The notes under the pieces: model-generated
Databases searched by the model: none
The model's input: the letters and a program-made list of their open reading frames with translations, nothing else
What the model was told of the DNA's origin: nothing
Program-made: the position numbers and the translations under genes
Assembly (NCBI RefSeq): GCF_013285385.1
Contig: NZ_CP054212.1
Span: forward strand, 4,154,001-4,218,000
Direction of reading: 5' to 3'
DNA: 64,000 bases
Source: Paramixta manurensis
GTDB lineage: Bacteria; Pseudomonadota; Gammaproteobacteria; Enterobacterales; Enterobacteriaceae
Part shown: positions 60,441 to 64,000 of the stretch, piece after piece
Layout: the number at the start of each line of letters is the position of its first letter
Position numbering within the stretch: the first letter of the stretch is position 1

Positions 60441-61634
60441 TTACATAACCGCGGCGAAAGCCTCTGCGACTTGGTGAACGTTATTGCTATTCAGCCCGGC
60501 AACACACATGCGACCGCTGGCGATTAGATAGACACCAAACTCATCGCGCAGACGATCAACTTGCTGCTCACTGAGGCCGGTATAGCTAAACATGCCGCGC
60601 TGTTTCAGCAGGTAATCAAAGCTTTTCCCCGGCACCGCCGCGCTCAGCGCGGCGACCAGTGCCTGACGCATCTCCAGAATGCGTAAACGCATTGATTCCA
60701 CTTCTGCCAGCCAGCTTGCCTTTAATGCCTCATCATTCAGCACGCAAGACACCAGCCGCGCGCCGTAGCCCGGCGGGTTAGAGTAGATGCGGCGTATCGA
60801 TGCTTTCAGTTGGCCTAATACGCGAGCGGCTTCTTCCGCGCTGTCACAGACGATAGAGAGGCCGCCAACACGCTCACCATACAGTGAAAAGATTTTTGAG
60901 AAAGAGTTGCTCACCAGTGCCGGTAAACCCGCAGCGGCAATGGCCCGAATGGCGTAGGCATCCTCTTCCATACTGGCGCCAAAGCCCTGGTAGGCGATAT
61001 CAAGGAACGGCACCAGTTCTTGCGCTTTCAATACTTCAACGGTTTGATCCCACTGCGCTGGGGTTAAATCCGCGCCGGTTGGGTTATGGCAGCACGGGTG
61101 CAGCAGAACAATGCTTTGTTTTGGCAAGGTTTTCAGCGTAGCGAGAAATGCATCGAATTTAACGCCGTTGGTTTCCTCGTCATACCACGGGTAGGTATGC
61201 ACCTCGAAGCCGGAACCGGCAAAAATCGCCACATGGTTTTCCCATGTCGGATCGCTCACCCATACGGCTGAGTGCGGGAAGTAGCGTTTCAGAAAATCGG
61301 CGCCGACCTTCAGCGCGCCCGACCCGCCCAGGGTTTGGATGGTAGCCACGCGCCCCGCCGCCAATACCGGATGATCGGCGCCGAACAGTAACGGTGTAAT
61401 CGCGCTACGGTAATCCGGCAGCCCTTCCATCGGCAGATAGAGTAATGCGCCGTGGGGTTGCTGTTGCAAACGCTGTTCGGCGGCAACCACCGCTTGTAAT
61501 TGGGGAATGATGCCCTGTTCGTTGTAATACAGACCGATACTCAGGTTCACCTTATGCGGACGCGGGTCTTGCTTAAAGGTTTCCATCAGCGAAAGTATCG
61601 GATCGCCGCCATAGGCATCAACGTTTTGAAACAC
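60441..61634 (-). CDS. tyrB: Aromatic amino-acid aminotransferase
   Basis: A 397-residue PLP enzyme making tyrosine, phenylalanine and leucine from their keto acids. Motifs: VNLSIGLYYNEQGIIPQLQAV, LHPCCHNPTGADL and the PLP lysine in SNSFSKIFSLYGERVGGL. The start is the GTG at 61634, giving FQNVDAYGGDPILSLM as in E. coli, whose tyrB also begins with GTG; GGAG lies 9 nt upstream. The ATG five codons earlier would lack this signal. It lies next to dnaB without alr between. Confidence 0.95.
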   Translation of the reverse strand: MFQNVDAYGGDPILSLMETFKQDPRPHKVNLSIGLYYNEQGIIPQLQAVVAAEQRLQQQPHGALLYLPMEGLPDYRSAITPLLFGADHPVLAAGRVATIQTLGGSGALKVGADFLKRYFPHSAVWVSDPTWENHVAIFAGSGFEVHTYPWYDEETNGVKFDAFLATLKTLPKQSIVLLHPCCHNPTGADLTPAQWDQTVEVLKAQELVPFLDIAYQGFGASMEEDAYAIRAIAAAGLPALVSNSFSKIFSLYGERVGGLSIVCDSAEEAARVLGQLKASIRRIYSNPPGYGARLVSCVLNDEALKASWLAEVESMRLRILEMRQALVAALSAAVPGKSFDYLLKQRGMFSYTGLSEQQVDRLRDEFGVYLIASGRMCVAGLNSNNVHQVAEAFAAVM

Positions 61635-61737
61635 GGTGCAGATCTCCATGAGTGGTATGTTGTAGGGTTAGGCACCCTTACCATAACTATCCTGCCGTCA
61701 TCACGCCAGCAGATTGACCGACGCCTGCTAAAAAAGG

Positions 61738-63144
61738 TTATTCGTCGTCGTATTGCGGACCGGCGTAATTATCAAAACGCGACCATTGTCCGTTAAAGGT
61801 TAGCCGTACCGTACCAATCGGGCCGTTACGCTGCTTACCCAGGATGATTTCAGCGACCCCTTTAAGATCGCTATTTTCGTGATAAACCTCATCGCGATAG
61901 ATAAACATAATCAGGTCGGCATCCTGCTCAATGGAGCCGGACTCACGCAAATCCGAGTTGACCGGGCGCTTATCGGCGCGTTGCTCCAGCGAGCGGTTAA
62001 GCTGCGACAGCGCGACAACCGGCACCTGTAACTCTTTTGCCAACGCCTTCAGCGAGCGCGATATTTCGGCAATTTCCAGAGTTCGGTTATCAGATAACGA
62101 CGGGACACGCATTAATTGCAGGTAGTCGATCATGATCATGCTCAGCCCGTCGTTTTCACGGTAGATTCGCCGCGCGCGCGAACGAACCTCGGTTGGCGTT
62201 AGGCCGGAAGAATCATCGATATACATGTTTTTCTTCTCCAGCAGAATACCCATCGTGCCGGAGATACGCGCCCAGTCTTCATCATCTAACTGGCCGGTAC
62301 GAATGCGCGTTTGGTCGACGCGTGAGAGTGATGCCAGCATACGCATCATGATCTGTTCGCCGGGCATCTCAAGGCTAAAAATCAGCACCGGCTTGTCATG
62401 CAGCATCGCCGCGTTTTCGCACAGGTTCATAGCGAAGGTGGTTTTACCCATTGAGGGACGTGCCGCGACAATGATCAGGTCCGAACGCTGCAAACCGGCG
62501 GTTTTTTTATTCAGATCCTGATAACCGGTATCCACCCCGGTCACGCCGTCATGCGGGGTTTGATACAGCGATTCAATACGCGATACCGTCGCCTCAAGGA
62601 TTTGCTCGATATTTTTTGGCCCTTCGTCTTTATTCGCGCGTTTTTCGGCGATTTTAAACACGTTGGATTCCGCGTAATCAAGCAGATCCTCGCTGCTACG
62701 CCCTTGCGGATCGTAACCGGCGTCGGCAATCTCATTGGCGACAGAGATCATCTCTCGAACCACCGCTCGTTCGCGCACAATATCGGCATATGCGCCAATG
62801 TTGGCGGCGCTGGGGGTATTTTTCGACAACTCCGCCAGATAAGCGAACCCGCCCGCCATTTCCAGTTCGCCCTTTTGCTCCAGCGATTCAGACAACGTAA
62901 TCAGATCAATCGGCTTACCGGCTTCCAGCAAATGCTGCATTTCACTGAAAATCAGCCGATGCGGGCGGCTAAAAAAATCCTCCGCCACCACGCGTTCGGA
63001 GACATTATCCCAGCGCTCATTGTCCAGCATTAGCCCTCCCAACACCGACTGCTCCGCTTCCAGTGAGTGAGGAGGTAGTTTTAGCCCCTCAACCTGGCGA
63101 TCGCGGGGTTCGTTCGATTTGTTGGTGGGTTTATTTCCTGCCAT
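61738..63144 (-). CDS. dnaB: Replicative DNA helicase DnaB
   Basis: A 468-residue hexameric helicase (E. coli 471). The N-terminal primase-binding domain has LPPHSLEAEQSVLGGLMLD. The RecA-like domain has Walker A ARPSMGKTTFA, Walker B MIMIDYLQLM and the H4 motif SLKALAKELQVPVVALSQLNR. No intein interrupts it. The ATG at 63144 is chosen; the frame extends upstream into the divergent qor gene, which is not credible. Confidence 0.98.
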   Translation of the reverse strand: MAGNKPTNKSNEPRDRQVEGLKLPPHSLEAEQSVLGGLMLDNERWDNVSERVVAEDFFSRPHRLIFSEMQHLLEAGKPIDLITLSESLEQKGELEMAGGFAYLAELSKNTPSAANIGAYADIVRERAVVREMISVANEIADAGYDPQGRSSEDLLDYAESNVFKIAEKRANKDEGPKNIEQILEATVSRIESLYQTPHDGVTGVDTGYQDLNKKTAGLQRSDLIIVAARPSMGKTTFAMNLCENAAMLHDKPVLIFSLEMPGEQIMMRMLASLSRVDQTRIRTGQLDDEDWARISGTMGILLEKKNMYIDDSSGLTPTEVRSRARRIYRENDGLSMIMIDYLQLMRVPSLSDNRTLEIAEISRSLKALAKELQVPVVALSQLNRSLEQRADKRPVNSDLRESGSIEQDADLIMFIYRDEVYHENSDLKGVAEIILGKQRNGPIGTVRLTFNGQWSRFDNYAGPQYDDE

Positions 63145-63244
63145 AGTGAATGCAATACCGAAAATCAGTTGGGAGACGCGCAAGTATACCCGTTTGGCCC
63201 GGGCGCGTCCTCTCATCTCTTCTCTAACAGTAACAGGAGTGACA

Positions 63245-64000
63245 ATGGCAAAGCGTGTGCAGTTTCGCCAGCATGGCGGCCCCGAAGTGTTAGAAGTTGT
63301 CGAATTTGAACCGAACGCTCCGGCAGAAAATGAGGTACAGGTTGAAAATAAAGCGATAGGTATCAACTACATTGATACTTATGTCCGCGGTGGGCTGTAT
63401 CCAGTCGCCACCCTTCCCAGCGGCTTAGGTACGGAAGCTGCTGGCATCGTAAAACAGGTTGGCGCGAACGTGACCGCCGTGAAACCGGGCGATCGCGTGG
63501 TTTATGCGCATGGCGCGCTGGGTGCCTACAGCACCTTACATAATGTGCCGGTGGATAAAATCGCGCCTCTCCCGGATGCGATCTCTTTTGAACAAGCGGC
63601 TGCTTCTTTCCTGAAAGGGCTTACGGTGCACTATTTATTGCGCCAAACCTATGAAATTCAGCCAGATGAGGTGTTTCTGTTCCATGCCGCCGCAGGCGGC
63701 GTAGGCCTGATTGCCTGCCAGTGGGCGAAAGCGCTGGGCGCACACTTGATCGGCACCGTCGGCTCTGACGAAAAAGCGGCGATCGCCAAGAGCCACGGCG
63801 CGTGGGCGACGATTAACTATCGCCAGGAAAATATTGCGCAGCGCGTTAGCGAGTTGACCGGCGGCAAAAAAGTACGCGTCGTCTATGACTCGGTGGGGAA
63901 AGATACCTGGGAAGCGTCGCTGGACTGTTTACAACGGCGGGGGTTAATGGTCAGCTTTGGGAACTCATCCGGGCCGGTTAACGGGGTGAATTTAGCCATT
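63245..64000 (+). CDS. qor: NADPH:quinone oxidoreductase, 5' part
   Basis: The first 252 codons of a zinc-free medium-chain quinone reductase; the window ends inside it. It matches E. coli Qor: QFRQHGGPEVLEVVEFEP, NYIDTYVRGGLYP, SGLGTEAAGIV and the nucleotide motif LFHAAAGGVGLIACQWAKALGA. It is divergent from dnaB over a 100-bp gap, as in E. coli. The last stretch seen, RGLMVSFGNSSGPVNGVNL, is intact. Confidence 0.96.
   Translation, partial: MAKRVQFRQHGGPEVLEVVEFEPNAPAENEVQVENKAIGINYIDTYVRGGLYPVATLPSGLGTEAAGIVKQVGANVTAVKPGDRVVYAHGALGAYSTLHNVPVDKIAPLPDAISFEQAAASFLKGLTVHYLLRQTYEIQPDEVFLFHAAAGGVGLIACQWAKALGAHLIGTVGSDEKAAIAKSHGAWATINYRQENIAQRVSELTGGKKVRVVYDSVGKDTWEASLDCLQRRGLMVSFGNSSGPVNGVNLAI

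Noticed and set aside
61655..61725. A TyrR box upstream of tyrB
   Set aside because: Only a loose GGTAAGG-N3-CCTAACC symmetry was found; it does not match TGTAAA-N6-TTTACA.
63145..63366. N-terminal extension of DnaB
   Set aside because: It would overlap the divergent qor gene; the ATG at 63144 gives the standard DnaB start.

Overview
The window is chromosomal DNA of an enterobacterium (Enterobacterales). From about 31 to 64 kb it follows, with gaps, the gene order of the E. coli region qor-dnaB-tyrB-yjbQ-yjbR-uvrA-ssb-yjcB-soxS-soxR-ghxP-yjcE-actP-yjcH-acs-gltP. The regulatory sites are also of enteric type: LexA, SoxR, PurR, CRP, KdgR and GntR boxes. A PQQ glucose dehydrogenase together with a three-subunit gluconate dehydrogenase suggests a plant- or environment-associated lineage such as Erwiniaceae (Pantoea/Erwinia/Mixta-like). 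That placement is inference; no rRNA is present to confirm it.

Layout. 0.1-3.6 kb: a YghU-type glutathione transferase and gcd. 3.7-7.3 kb: a LysR regulator, an iron/2-oxoglutarate oxygenase, and a coupled pair of periplasmic amino-acid binding protein and M14-like peptidase. 7.4-11.4 kb: tsx with PurR and CRP sites, an MFS transporter, and a divergent KdgF / RpiB-like isomerase pair sharing a KdgR operator and a CRP site. 11.5-13.0 kb: a two-gene cassette of unknown function flanked by an 18-bp direct repeat. 13.0-16.9 kb: the gluconate dehydrogenase operon behind a GntR-like operator; with Gcd it makes a periplasmic glucose to gluconate to 2-ketogluconate route. 17.2-18.4 kb: sbmA. 18.4-26.7 kb: a sugar or polyol ABC importer with a PfkB kinase and a fused dihydroxyacetone kinase, divergent from a ROK repressor. 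26.7-32.4 kb: aer, murP-murQ and gltP. 32.9-37.0 kb: acs-yjcH-actP for acetate scavenging.

37.1-41.1 kb is the most unusual part. A DUF3289-family gene is translationally coupled to six head-to-tail DUF943-family paralogues, each exactly 158 codons and repeating every 502 bp. A truncated seventh copy follows. The copies are mosaic, share a membrane anchor and two cysteines, and differ most just after residue 75. A toxin-immunity or other conflict role is a reasonable hypothesis but is not shown by the sequence.

41.2-49.9 kb: a CidA/CidB-like pair with a LysR regulator, yjcE, ghxP, a glutathione transferase, soxR/soxS, and a diguanylate cyclase where E. coli has a c-di-GMP phosphodiesterase. 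50.3-54.5 kb: yjcB, then an AT-richer insertion holding a TupA-like ATP-grasp gene, a Wzx-like flippase and a truncated IS3-type ORF. 54.6-64.0 kb: ssb/uvrA with a shared LexA box, an alcohol dehydrogenase, yjbR, yjbQ, tyrB, dnaB and the start of qor. The alr gene expected between dnaB and tyrB is absent here.
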